Origin: Glandiceps talaboti | Taxonomy: Eukaryota; Hemichordata; Enteropneusta; Spengelidae | Direction: 5' to 3' | Length of the DNA stretch: 27,500 nucleotides | Assembly (NCBI RefSeq): GCF_964340395.1 | Contig: NC_135557.1 | Span: forward strand, 23,436,225-23,463,724 | Shown here: piece after piece, positions 1 through 26,462 of the stretch | How positions within the stretch are numbered: position 1 is the stretch's first letter | Layout of the letters: each line of letters opens with the position of its first letter | Translations under genes and position numbers: made by a program | The notes under the pieces: generated by a model | The model's database searches: none | What the model was told of the DNA's origin: nothing | What the model saw: the letters and a program-made list of their open reading frames with translations, nothing else

Positions 1-199
1 TATACCAATATATTACTTACAAAATTGTGCTCAAATGTGGCCAATAAGCCCAAGCGGTCAATAAGTCCAAGGTCTACATTAAAGGTTTTATAAAGTCTTC
101 TGTCGCAAGTCTGTTTAAACACGTCCGGTTTAATTTGCATGATACATAATCCACGTTATGATTCTTGCAAATAAATCAATCATTATGATAAAAACTTAC

Positions 200-457
200 A
201 TTGTACATCAAGATTATGGAATTCATAGTCTGTACCAGTCGTTCCATCCCAGAATATGTTCTGCCCAGTACATGTGTAATTACCAGCTTGGTGTCTCTGT
301 ATATTGGTTATCTCAAGTAATGCGTCGTCATGTTGTTGACTACCACCAAAAAACCAAGCAATATCTGCAGTTGGGTTTGCATCAACATCACAGTATGCAG
401 TAAATGTATTACCCTCCACTGCGACCAAATCACCTTCAATGGTTACACTCGGCTGAT
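200..457 (-). CDS. Left gene Ig7 exon (type B)
   Basis: 258 nt, phase 1-1. Motifs FTAYCDVDANPTADIAW, GNYTCTGQN and FWDGTTGTD. It differs from the right copy by Phe/Tyr and Gln/Glu near FGGSQ. This is the last exon of the left gene in the window; the donor at 199-198 points off the left side toward an unseen Ig8. Confidence 0.87.
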
Positions 458-3400
458 CTATATTAATGAAATGTATCATATACAATTAATGTGCCATAAT
501 AAAACTAGCCAAACTTAAAATGGATAGCATTTTAGTTGTAAATTAATAGGAAATGTATGGATTATTTGTTTAAAGGACTTGCAGTTAAACATGGATCGAA
601 TCATTTACATGATTGAAATACAATATATGATAAGATCAGTTCTTAATTTGAATGTATTTCTGTAAAACAGCAACATAATTATGTTTGAATTGTTCAAAAG
701 GTAACGTCAAATAAATCAGTTGAGACCAACACCCCCTTTATAAATAATACTAATAATAAACACAAATTTATAAAGCGCCTGATATCCATCAAAAGATGCC
801 CTATGGCGCTCCCAGTTCACATGAATGCTCTTTGGAATAGATGAGTTTTGAGTTTGGCTTTGAAGATATCAACAGTAGGTGCGGTGCGAATGTCAATGGG
901 GAGATGATTCCATAATGTGGGAGATGAGTGTGAGAATGACCGGTCTCCATATGATTTGAGTCTGGTCTTGGGTATGTGGAGTAGTTGTTTGTTGAACGGA
1001 GTGATCTGCCTGGATTACTTTGCTGAATGAGGTCGGAGATGTAATGTGGGGTCTTTAAATTTCCATGTAGCGCTTTATATGTGATCAGCAGGATTTTGAA
1101 TTGGATTCTGTAAGTGACTGGAAGCCCCTTTGTCTATGGTCTAACGATTAGTTTAAAATATGTACTTTGATCAAAATTGTATGGATTAAACATTAGAAAA
1201 TTACCACTTTAAGACAAATTAATGCTTACATTGAATATCCAGATAACGAGTTTCAGTGCCTGCTACCTCACTTCCATTCCAGAACGTAGTGTTTGCAATG
1301 CAGATGTAATTACCACTCTGGTGTCTGTCGATTTCCAGTAGTTCAAGTAGTGGTCCATCATGTGTACTGTTCATAGTTTCATCTAACCAGTGAATACTTG
1401 CAGCAGGGTTTGAATCGGCTGTACAGTTCGCAGTGAAATCTCTTCCCTCAACTTCGACAAAACGGTCTGTTGTGGTTACATTTGGGATATCTACATAGAA
1501 ATAAGACATTTTGAGGTCATTATTTGATTGTTTCACACGGATACGTGTAAGAATAAATCGTTTGAAATTGAGGATGTGATTCCATTGACTTGATATACAC
1601 AATAAAGGATTAATAATTAAGACAGTGATTTTATTTCCGATTTTGCTTTATTGTTCTGTTTATATTTGACCTCCATCTAGTGAAATTATTCAAAGCAATG
1701 GCAGCTAGACGTAGTTAAGTTACAAGACTGGATGAAATCAACTTGCCTGTATAGTTAGTAATGTGATACTAAGACAATAATTAACCTATGGACTATACAT
1801 GTTCATTAAATCGATTAAATACTAACAATCTTCACAAATCTCCCATTGACAATATGAATATTAATCTAAACTCAACAATCGAATTAGCATTCCTTACATT
1901 GTACATCAAGATATTGTGTATCAGTATCATTACCACCTGTACCATCCCAGAATAGATTGTCAGCAACATAGGTATAATAACCATCTTGTTGTCTCTGAAT
2001 GTCTGCAATTACAATATTCCCTCCGTCAAACTGATTCGCCTTGTCGTCCAACCAATATATATCTGCAGTAGGGTTAGCATCTACATCGCAATATGCTTCA
2101 AATGTACTCCCCTCTATTACAGTAAAATGACCAATTATGGTCGCACTAGGCCAATCTGAAATCGAAGTGAAGTAAATTTGAAATTACACAATGCGATGAT
2201 GGCGTAGGTGTGACTTAAAGAATTCAGGATTTGAGTTCACTGAACTTTATTTATAAAACGAATGATTTATAAGAAGAGATGAAATTACTTATTAAACTGT
2301 CAACTTTCAGATTTCATTTTAAAATGATTGCTTTTCAAATTTTAGTTTAAAAAGTCCCCTTTTCAAATGTTAGGTTAAAAATATCAGCTTACCGAGTGTT
2401 GGGTTGATTTCGTTTTACAATTGTACATAAATATAACTCAGATCTCAACCTTCAGTAAACATGAAGTTTTTGAAAGATTGGTATTATAATTATAAATATT
2501 ATATCCCTTTTAAATATTTGTATTATTTTCATTGTGGTAACATGAAATAGTGTCTTCTTACATTGCACATCAAGGTAACGGGGGTCACTGCTCACACCTT
2601 CTCTTCCATCCCAAAACACATTGTTTGCATAGCAGGTATAATTACCACTGTGGTACCGGTCGATATCCAATAGTTCAAGTATTGGTGTGTCATGGATAGT
2701 GTCTGCTGGATCGTCATACCACTGTATGTTAGCTGTGGGGTTAGCTATAGCTGAACAGCTTGCGGTAAAATTCCGTCCTTCAATCTCGACAAAATGATCA
2801 GTTGTAGTTATATCTGGCAAATCTATCAAATTGAAAGATATTGTTGAAAAGAACAAGGATTCTGTCAGTAAATTAAACACACTTCAAATGTTATGTCAAC
2901 ACAGCATATCAAATTAACGGATCATTGCATGTATGTAAGATAATTGACAACGTTGGAAACTGGCATAATCTTGTTAATCCTAATAAAGGACCATTCGGAT
3001 TAGGATTGGAATGTAGGTCGGAAACATTTTATCTGGCAGACCAATATAAATATTTCGCAGAGAACTGAGGAGAATGATCTCGTTATTAGCCGTTGTGGTC
3101 CCCTGATAAGATAACACTGTCATCATACACTTGCTATTTACAAATGTTAGGGCCGTTTGAAAACGATTACCTATTGAGTGGAACGGAAATGTATGTATTA
3201 ATGTGTCTCTCTCCTGAAACTTTTTCAACTCCAGTTTTTTTTTTTAATGTGTGTTCGTACACAATTATTAAAAATACCAAAATCATGGATATTATAGTAA
3301 TGTGTTGAATGCATTCAGATAACTTCAGATGATATTCCTGTACTTACATTGCACATCTAACTGGATTGTTGAAGAACCCGTACCAGTTCTATCATCAAGA

Positions 3401-4607
3401 TAATCATTTTCAACAAAACAAGTATAGTCTCCCCAGCTGTCTCTTGAAACGTTCCGTAAAGTCAACTGACTACCATTGTAACGTTCGTTATAAGGACCTT
3501 TCCAATACCAATCGGTGATAGTAGGTGGATTTGAACCTTCTACAATGGAACATGACGCATGGAAGTCTTCTCCCTCTATCACTGCTTCCGTTGAATTATT
3601 AGATGTATCGACGATTGCTGGGTCTACAGTAAAATAATTTTAAAACAACACTGTTTAGTTCGCATACATTTATTTATATGTTCATTGCACTAAATACATA
3701 TTGTACACGCAGTAAGGCGGGTTAAAATAATTGTGTGTTTCCAATATGTTAATGCCTGAAAGAATAAGGTGGGTAGGTCCGGATTTTGTTTTAATTTTAT
3801 TTCATCTCTATATTTGTGGGTTTTCTTTTTAACCTACAACCAAACGAAATCGCGATCGGAATACCCCTTCTGTGAAAGTTTGATGAAATGTATATTGGCA
3901 TCACTGGGGAATTGCATGAAGGTCAGGAATTCGAAGATAAACAAATCATATTTCTGTCATCCTAAATATTTAAAATTATTTAACGACTTGTACAAAAAAG
4001 ACGGAAAATCCGACTTGTTTCACCCATTCAATGACAAGGTAAAAGTATTTTCCTTATCTGTACCTCATTCTAATTAGCGGGCGGTCATGTTACTCACGTT
4101 ACATTTAGTAATGTTATGACCTCTTTGTGTGAAAGCAATACATATGCCAAGACATATTTGATTTAAAGGAGGTTTACTGATAACACAAAGATATCTTTGA
4201 TTTCTTACACTGAACAATTAAAGTGATATCTTCACCACAGTTTTCACCATACGCCTCTGATGCCGGCAGTGTTTCGTAGAGGAGACAACATCTCATTACA
4301 GTTCCATTATCTTCTTTCACAAACACATTATCCCAAATTAAAATCAATGTTGTGTCTTCAAAAACCTCTATGTTATCATCCCTTAACCAAACTAGTTTAC
4401 CAGGTGGTACAGCCTTCTCTATTTTACAGTAGAATTCAATACTTTCTCCTTGCTCGATCACATTGGATGGAGTGTAGTTATAATATGGACCACTTTCTAT
4501 TGCAAATGACATGGATTTGAAATTGGTAACTTGGTTATTGTTAGAGTTAACATATTGTTGTGATCATCATCTGTAGTAATGAATGTATGAATCAATCAAT
4601 CAATCAG

Positions 4608-4682
<75 letters not shown>

Positions 4683-4683
4683 G

Positions 4684-4716
<33 letters not shown>

Positions 4717-6458
4717 TCACGAAGGAACGAATGAATGAATGAATGAATGAATTATTCAATTAATTAATTAATGTGTGAATGAATGGATGAATGAATTTGT
4801 TTGTTTATTTACTTATTTATTTATTTATTATTTATTTAGTTATTTAGTTATTCATTTGCTCGTGAACCATCAGGTTGCCACAAGTACTAGTAATGTTAAT
4901 TGAAAAAAGCAATATTAATAATTAAACTATTAACAACACACATAAACAGACAGATACAATTACACTTTCACAAAACAGGCAAAGTACTGATAAAATGAAT
5001 TCAAATAGGTAGTTACGTAAAATAGTAAAATCACTAAACATATCAATATCCTCCAGGTTGGTTAGAGTGTTGAAAATAATTAACCACGCAGTCCTAGCTA
5101 TAGATAAAAGAGTGAATTTTACTATATTCGATTGAGGTGAAGGTTGTCTAAAATATCTACTCTGACGGAGATTAATTTATGGGACGTTTATGTGACTACG
5201 CGCAAGTACATCAGGTACATACATGATACACCGAATTTATAAATTATCTTAATCAGAAACAGTGGAATTTTGACCTGGTCAGAAATGTTGGCAGACGAAA
5301 TTCCTGACATGTCGTCATAATTATATCTTGGGTTGTCTAACCCTGAATGTAAACATATATATTTGATACATTTGTGTTGGACTCTTTCGAGTTTATATAT
5401 TAACTTTAAATAAGGTGTGGTGCGACGACCAGACAGGCGAGCACTAATCCAGATGACTTCTAACAAAAGAAACGTCAAGGTTTATCAAAGCCTTGCAATT
5501 ACAATTAAAATGTCTGAAAAGTCTTGGAAACAAGCTTACAAGTTAAAATGACACCGAACTATTTCACCATATCTGTCCAATTAATTATATGACATTTATT
5601 AAATATGTAATTAAACATGGTAAAATTACATTTCATGGTGAACGATATACAAGGACATTTATTTAAATTTAGTGATAACTTCCATTTTACCGACAGTTGT
5701 TGGTAACGTGAATCTTATACGCAAATTAGTTTAGTTTCAAATAATTATAATCGTAATTCTACTATGCCCAATAGACAATGGACAGATTAAGACTCACCTA
5801 ATAAGTAAAGTGAGGGTTGGGACTCTACATTAGGACTACTCCATGCTATGCATTGGTAAAGTCCCTCGTGCTCTTCTGTTGTATTAATTATACCAAGACT
5901 GTATAAACCGGTTCCAAATGTTTCAAGTAAAACATGGTTATCTTCAAGTACAGAAGTTCCCTTTGTTATGTCATAATTTATAGGTAGCAATTTATTCCAT
6001 TCTAGGTTCTCAAAGAACCAATTTTCAAATGAACAATTTAGTCGTATATTGTCTCCAAGCATTGCTATAGTATCTATAGGCTCTTCAGAAAAGGACAGTG
6101 AAGCTAGATGAAAGAGATAACAATAACCAGTAGTATCACAATAATTACATTAATTTAGTTTGTTTTTTTAAATTAAATCTAAGGAGAAAGTGTCATTTGG
6201 CAGAAATCGATCATCTAGTCATCATAATGTCACAGTCATGAATTAATTATTATCTTTTCTTACAAATAGTACATATGCTTTATTAGATATATTGAGATAA
6301 AACATAGTATTTTGGTATTTTGGAAATACTTTGCAAATTATGATTAACGATGATTCTAATACATTTTATTTTATCAATTAAAATATATCCATACTTATCG
6401 TGGTAACAAAGTTTTGTATGATCAACGTCCTGATGACCAGGCGATAGAGCAACAGCAT
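200..6458 (-). CDS. Left-hand paralogous Ig-array receptor, 5' part only (signal exon and Ig1-Ig7), truncated by window edge
   Basis: Coding exons on the minus strand in transcription order: 6458-6395, 6103-5798, 4496-4209, 3623-3348, 2822-2562, 2155-1898, 1490-1230, 457-200. Each has the same length as its right-hand partner and an open phase 1-1 frame, so this is a structurally intact copy rather than a shredded pseudogene. Ig3 is identical to the right copy over the 85 residues compared. Ig4 has one change (Asn to Ser), and Ig1, Ig2 and Ig6 have a few each. Oddities: Ig5 lacks its second disulfide Cys, the signal peptide has Arg at position 10, and the signal-exon donor is weaker. Later domains, membrane span and tail would lie left of base 1. 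It is read divergently from the right gene, with upstream regions that are mirror copies. It may be a functional paralogue or an early pseudogene; the open frames and low exon divergence favour function. Confidence 0.75.
733..1131 (-). mobile_element. 5'-truncated LINE 3' end, private to the left arm
   Basis: Bases 740-1124 are absent from the mirror position near 14110 and are flanked by a 7-bp duplication (CCCCTTT at 733-739 and 1125-1131). Read on the minus strand it encodes the C-terminus of a non-LTR retrotransposon reverse transcriptase (GLPVTYRIQFKILLITYKAL near the start; SYGDRSFSHSSPTLWNHLP and FKAKLKTHLFQRAFM-stop at the end), with one frameshift. The 3' side at 740 carries TTA/ATT-type tail repeats. 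The CR1/jockey-like style is inferred. It lies in the Ig6-Ig7 intron, in the same orientation as the host gene. Confidence 0.85.
1230..1490 (-). CDS. Left gene Ig6 exon (type A)
   Basis: 261 nt, phase 1-1. Motifs FVEVEGRDFTANCTA, IHWLDE and GNYICIANTTF. It reads FWNGSEVAGTETR where the right has FWDGSEVAGSETR, so the usual D-G motif becomes N-G-S, a new potential N-glycosylation sequon. Confidence 0.87.
1491..1897 (-). other. Left intron Ig5-Ig6
   Basis: Mirrors 13336-13746. GT-AG bounded; no element or RNA gene recognised. Confidence 0.6.
1898..2155 (-). CDS. Left gene Ig5 exon (type B), second canonical Cys lost
   Basis: 258 nt, phase 1-1, open throughout. It has the first Cys (FEAYCDVDANPTADIYW), the core Trp and FWDGTGGND, but the position of the second disulfide Cys reads Tyr (YYTYVADN; codon at 1970-1968 TAT) where the right copy reads YYTCFADN. 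The next residue also differs (Val for Phe). The domain would have an unpaired cysteine. Confidence 0.83.
2156..2561 (-). other. Left intron Ig4-Ig5
   Basis: Mirrors 12642-13077. A local short repeat (AAATTTTAGTTTAAAAAGTC-type, about 2330-2400) recurs two or three times. No gene seen. Confidence 0.55.
2562..2822 (-). CDS. Left gene Ig4 exon (type A)
   Basis: 261 nt, phase 1-1. Motifs FVEIEGRNFTASCSA, IQWYDD, GNYTCYAN and FWDGREG. The only amino-acid change from the right copy that I see is Ser for Asn before the first Cys, which removes the N-C-S glycosylation sequon present on the right. Confidence 0.87.
2823..3347 (-). other. Left intron Ig3-Ig4
   Basis: Mirrors 11621-12380, which is longer because of the right-private LINE. 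An open frame at 2980-3228 and its mirror at 11806-12006 match no domain I know. Confidence 0.55.
3348..3623 (-). CDS. Left gene Ig3 exon
   Basis: 276 nt, phase 1-1. Motifs FHASCSIV, WYWKG and GDYTCFVEN mark an Ig fold. It mirrors 11345-11620 with only two base differences that I could find, both synonymous, so the encoded domain is the same in the two genes. Confidence 0.88.
3624..4208. other. Left intron Ig2-Ig3 with antisense open frame
   Basis: Plus-strand open frame 3769-4077, antisense to the receptor gene, has a mirror at 10932-11147 (minus strand) with conserved runs such as KYLKLFNDLYKKDGKSD. The right copy is shifted by a 2-base difference. Possibly a fossil of an unidentified mobile element; no family recognised. 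Confidence 0.4.
4209..4496 (-). CDS. Left gene Ig2 exon
   Basis: 288 nt, phase 1-1, mirroring 10478-10765. Core cysteines are in IEFYC and MRCC and the Trp in LVWLRDD. There are extra cysteines beside and after the second core Cys (CC and ENCG). At four sites this copy has Gly, Lys, Lys and Ala where the right copy has Glu. Confidence 0.85.
4590..4855. repeat. Tetranucleotide array (AATC, GAAT, TTAA, TTTA blocks), left LINE tail
   Basis: A nearly pure (AATC)n run at about 4590-4716 gives way to (GAAT)n, (TTAA)n and (TTTA)n blocks next to the fossil LINE 3' end. The order suggests an original TAAA-type LINE tail that expanded and drifted by single-base steps. It is mirrored at 10170-10384 with different block lengths. 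Confidence 0.85.
4840..5540 (-). mobile_element. Fossil LINE reverse-transcriptase C-terminus, left copy
   Basis: On the minus strand, broken frames read FVRSHLD-stop-CSPVWS, then LIYKLERVQHKCIKYI, and further on INLRQSRYFRQPLPQSN and a DIDMFSDF-like stretch. These are hallmarks of the C-terminal part of invertebrate LINE reverse transcriptases, but with stops and frameshifts. It lies in the Ig1-Ig2 intron and is mirrored at 9490-10175, so insertion came before the palindrome formed. A simple-repeat tail follows at 4590-4855. Confidence 0.75.
5798..6103 (-). CDS. Left gene Ig1 exon
   Basis: 306 nt, 102 codons, phase 1-1. It has both Ig cysteines (LNCSF and LYQCIAW) and a Trp in LEWNK. It differs from the right Ig1 at about five positions (such as Asp/Glu, Asn/Asp, Ile/Thr, Val/Ile), all outside the Cys/Trp core. 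It is mirrored by 8912-9217. Confidence 0.85.
6395..6458 (-). CDS. Left gene exon 1: signal peptide
   Basis: ATG at 6458-6456, 21 codons plus one base, then a GT donor (A|GTATGG). Peptide MLLLYRLVIRTLIIQNFVTT and onward. It parallels the right copy but has Arg-Thr where the right has Ser-Met, placing a charge within the hydrophobic core. The last exon base is A instead of G, so the donor looks weaker than on the right. It is preceded by a CT-rich tract ending in CCCCTAG, a plausible acceptor at 6465-6464. Confidence 0.7.
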
Positions 6459-6466
6459 ATTTCCTA

Positions 6467-6800
<334 letters not shown>

Positions 6801-7430
6801 GAGAATTCGACTTTGCTGTGAATGCTTATCGACTTTACATTTCGAATGTACATGCAACGTAAACAAACATATTTAAATATTTGAGCCGAGTCATACAGCA
6901 CACTCTTTAACACTAGAGTACCTCACTTCATCTGTTAGTTCTATAACTGCACCAATGAAGTGTTCCTACTGCCACCGTTAATAAATGATGGCCTCTATTG
7001 AAAATTGTAGTTCACCTGTCAATGTAATACAAGTCTAAGTCAAATTAAAAGTGAATTGTAGAAACATTGCACAATTGATTTGTATAATTGCATACATAAT
7101 TACATACCTTTGATTTGCGCACAATGAATATTGACAAACAGAAGTAACTTTAAATTTGGTTTCCGCTCATGTATCCTTCTGTTGTTGTACGTATGTACGA
7201 GTACTATTGTCCTTATTTGCGCATACAAGCGACCTACGCACTTTATTGACGTGGGTACACACTGTTGTATTGGCCATCATAATACCAGTATGTATAAATG
7301 CATGCACAGCCACATTTGCATAAATTATGCATTAGAGATAAATGGAAGAACACGTACAAGACAGCAAATACAAGTTTGTCATATATTGTCAGTGAGGGCG
7401 GCCTACATTTTGCATTTTATGTTAACACAC

Positions 7431-7636
7431 ACACACACACACCCCCCCCCCACACACATATATATTATATATATTATAAACATATGTTACACCCAATCTG
7501 TGAAATTATTAGTCTGTGAATATATACATACACTTAACTCTATAATGCTCTGCTACTAATATTTGCATCAAGCACTTTTCTCTCCAGCGAGACGCTTACA
7601 TTCATATGTACATATGTATGTATATATGTATACACA
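7431..7636. other. Central spacer of the palindrome
   Basis: Unpaired stretch of about 206 bp between the arms. It starts in a (CA)n run with a C9 tract (to about 7459), followed by an AT-alternating run at about 7459-7480, and ends with TATG/TACA-type simple sequence. No coding exon is seen. It lies between the two divergent genes, so it may contain promoter sequence, but no clear element is visible. Confidence 0.75.
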
Positions 7637-8280
7637 CATATGTTAACAAAAATGCAAAATGTAGGACGCCCTCTCTGACAATATATTAACAACTTGTATT
7701 TGCTGCAATGTACGTGTTCTTCCATTTATCCCAAATTCATAATTTATGCAAATTTAGCTGTGCATGCCTTTATACATACTAGTATTGTGATGGTCAATAC
7801 AACAGTGTGTACCCACGTCAACAAAGTGCGTAGGTCTCTTTTATGCGCAAATACGGACAATAGTACTCGTACACACGTACACCAACAGAATGATACATGA
7901 GCGGAAATCAGAGTTACTTCTGTTTGTCAATATTTAGTATACGTAAATCAAAGGTATGTAAATTATGTATGCAATTATACAAATCAGTTGTGCAATGTTT
8001 CTACAATTCACTTTTAATTTCTGTTAGACTTGTATCACATTGACAGGCCCACTCTAATTTTCAATAGCGGCCATCATTGTTAACTGAGACAGTAAAATGG
8101 TTTCCTGGTACAGTTACATTACAGGCGTGGTGAGGTACTCTAGTTTTAAAAGTATGTTATATATGCCTCGGCTCAATATTTAGAATTAAGAACTATGGCT
8201 TGTTGTGTGTGCTGTTTTGCTTCTATAGCATGTACATTTGAAATGTAAAGTCGATAAGCACTCACAGCAAAGTAGAAATA

Positions 8281-8408
8281 TCTCTCTCTCTGTCTCTCTC
8301 TCTGTCTCTCTGTCTCTCTCTCTCTCTCTCTGTCTCTCTGTCTCTCTGTCTCTCTGGCTCTCTCTGTCTCTGTCTCTGTCTCTGTCTCTGTCTCTCTCTC
8401 TGTCTCTG

Positions 8409-8439
<31 letters not shown>

Positions 8440-8456
8440 GTCTCTCTGTCTCTCTG

Positions 8457-8547
<91 letters not shown>
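8281..8547. repeat. (TC)n / (TCTG)n microsatellite, right
   Basis: Mirror of the left GA-rich array. Its last 83 bases (8465-8547) are pure pyrimidine and run straight into TAG|G, so the microsatellite itself seems to be the polypyrimidine tract of the acceptor at 8548-8549. Confidence 0.95.
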
Positions 8548-8548
<1 letters not shown>

Positions 8549-8554
8549 GGAAAT

Positions 8555-24507
<15,953 letters not shown>

Positions 24508-26372
24508 CAAATATCAAAATATAATTGTTATTTTTTATATAAACGGAGCTCTTATTTAGTGAAACACAAAACAGAAAATGTATATTGTGAGACACATTTT
24601 TTTCTAACTTTGTATCGGTTGCCAAAAGTTATTTCATCAACTCAAAATAAGGTTTACATACAAATAATCGATTGTGATTGACTTCAATGTCAGACACAAC
24701 AAAGGGAATAAACTAAAACTCACATAAGCTGAGTGCAAAGTCAATTCGGTTGTCTGTTAATCCAAACAGTATGCTCAGTAAACGTATATGGATAAGTGAA
24801 TCGATGTACATTGTAGCTGCAAAGTGCATTTTGTGTCAGTGATGTCATTTCTATTTTGCTTTATCTGGGAATCGTATTCTCAAATTAGCATCCTTCTTAT
24901 ATCATCTAGCCTGATATTGCTTGTCCTTCAGACAATATATACTAAAAATGGTCATACGTCGAAATAGTTACTATAGACCACAAACATTACTTGACAACAC
25001 ACAAATGTGTCTGCAGATTACCAATAATGATATATGACGGTACGACTATCGAGTTCTGTCCTGTGATATGTGTTTCTAAAGGAATAATTGAATGCGGTAA
25101 AGGAGTTATGCAGATGCCCTGGTCTTTCCCTCATGAGTCACGGTGACTTTTATGCACACACTGACAACTTCAAATGCAATTATCCAAGTGTCAAGCAGAG
25201 TAGGTATGTGGAATTAAAGATTGAGTTACCATGTTGATTGTGAGTATTAAAGTGAAAGATTCAAGCCATGCCATCATCAAATGCATGTGCCATTGTCTTC
25301 AGCACTAGCCTGTGTGTCACAGCAATGTTAAATAATAGCAGTTCTTTATAACTGTTTAAATATTGAATACTGCCGTGTGCGTTGTTACTCAATTATTGTT
25401 AGTCTTCAGTTAAATTGTATCTACCTGTACATTAAAAACATCATATCCATGGATGAAACACCAAAACAGCTTTGTATACTTTAACTGGTATTGTGATTGT
25501 TGTATCATGAATTATCAGTTAAGTTTTAGTATGCTGAAATATTAAATATGGAATCAGTGTATTCTGAAGGAACGTTTATCATCAAATATTACGTATCTGT
25601 TAAATATGTTGTAATGAATTTACTCGACATTGTGTTTAACTTAGAAGAGCCTTTGAATCAACAATTTATCGAGTTTAAATAAAGTCAAACAAACAACAAA
25701 CAAACAAACAACGATTACTTAACAGGGTTTAATACAATTACGTTTTTTTGTTAAAAATGTTGATTTGTGTTAGTTTGTTTACATAAGAGGCACCACACGC
25801 AACCTGCAGGGGGTCTACGACGTTAGTATATCCTCCTTGTTATCAAGTTAGAAAATGACAATGACAGTGACTGTGTTATTTATACATTGAAATAAAATAA
25901 GAAAAGTGCAGTGTCGGTGTTCAATCACTAGCAATAGTTTTACCATTACAAATTTATGCTATTCTCAAATCTGACGTCACACTGGGTGCTGCACATCAGT
26001 TGTAACAATTGTTTATTTTACATTTGATTTTTCTCAGTATGTGGAAAACAAATGCAATGTCCCATGATTGAAACACCACATCAAGTTCATTTCTACTGTA
26101 AGTCAGAAATAAATAAACACCATCAAATGTTTTATACAAGCTAGGTTTATCTGTCGCTCGATTGGCGAAGGGACGTGTAACTTTGGAGTCTACCTTTAGG
26201 TAGTACCTTGATTACTCTAGACACAATGGCAACATTTTTCCACGTAAGTGGGTCACCGATAACTGAGCTTGATAACGATGTCGTGACTTAAAGTTTACCG
26301 TGCCAAGCCAAGCTAGATACACAATAGATCAAAACATCCATTTATAGGCTGCTATCTAATTAAACTGTGTAG
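24508..26372 (+). other. 3' UTR and intergenic DNA
   Basis: No coding exon supported. Possible polyadenylation signals AATAAA lie at 24707-24712 and 25678-25683; the second is followed by CAAA-rich sequence (25685-25712). Which one ends the receptor transcript is unknown. Confidence 0.45.
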
Positions 26373-26462
26373 CCCATCGTTTGTTGTGTCGACTACTTGT
26401 CCGACAGGTCGTACCACAGCACGGTAGTTGTCACGGCAACCTAGTTATTCGCATCAGACAAG
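26373..26462 (+). CDS. Possible exon of a downstream gene (NTR/TIMP-like?)
   Basis: 90 nt, phase 1-1 if accepted: acceptor CTGTGTAG (weak tract), donor G|GTAATG. It encodes a Cys-containing peptide ending VVPQHGSCHGNLVIRIRQ. The pattern P-Q-H-x-x-C-x-x-x-L-V-I-R recalls the N-terminus of TIMP-type NTR domains. Its phase matches the next candidate exon. The evidence is thin: one short open stretch without a visible signal peptide. Confidence 0.25.

Noticed and set aside
4590-4855. Regular short repeats suggesting a CRISPR-like array
   Set aside because: Unit is 4 bp with no unique spacers, in animal DNA; it is a microsatellite.
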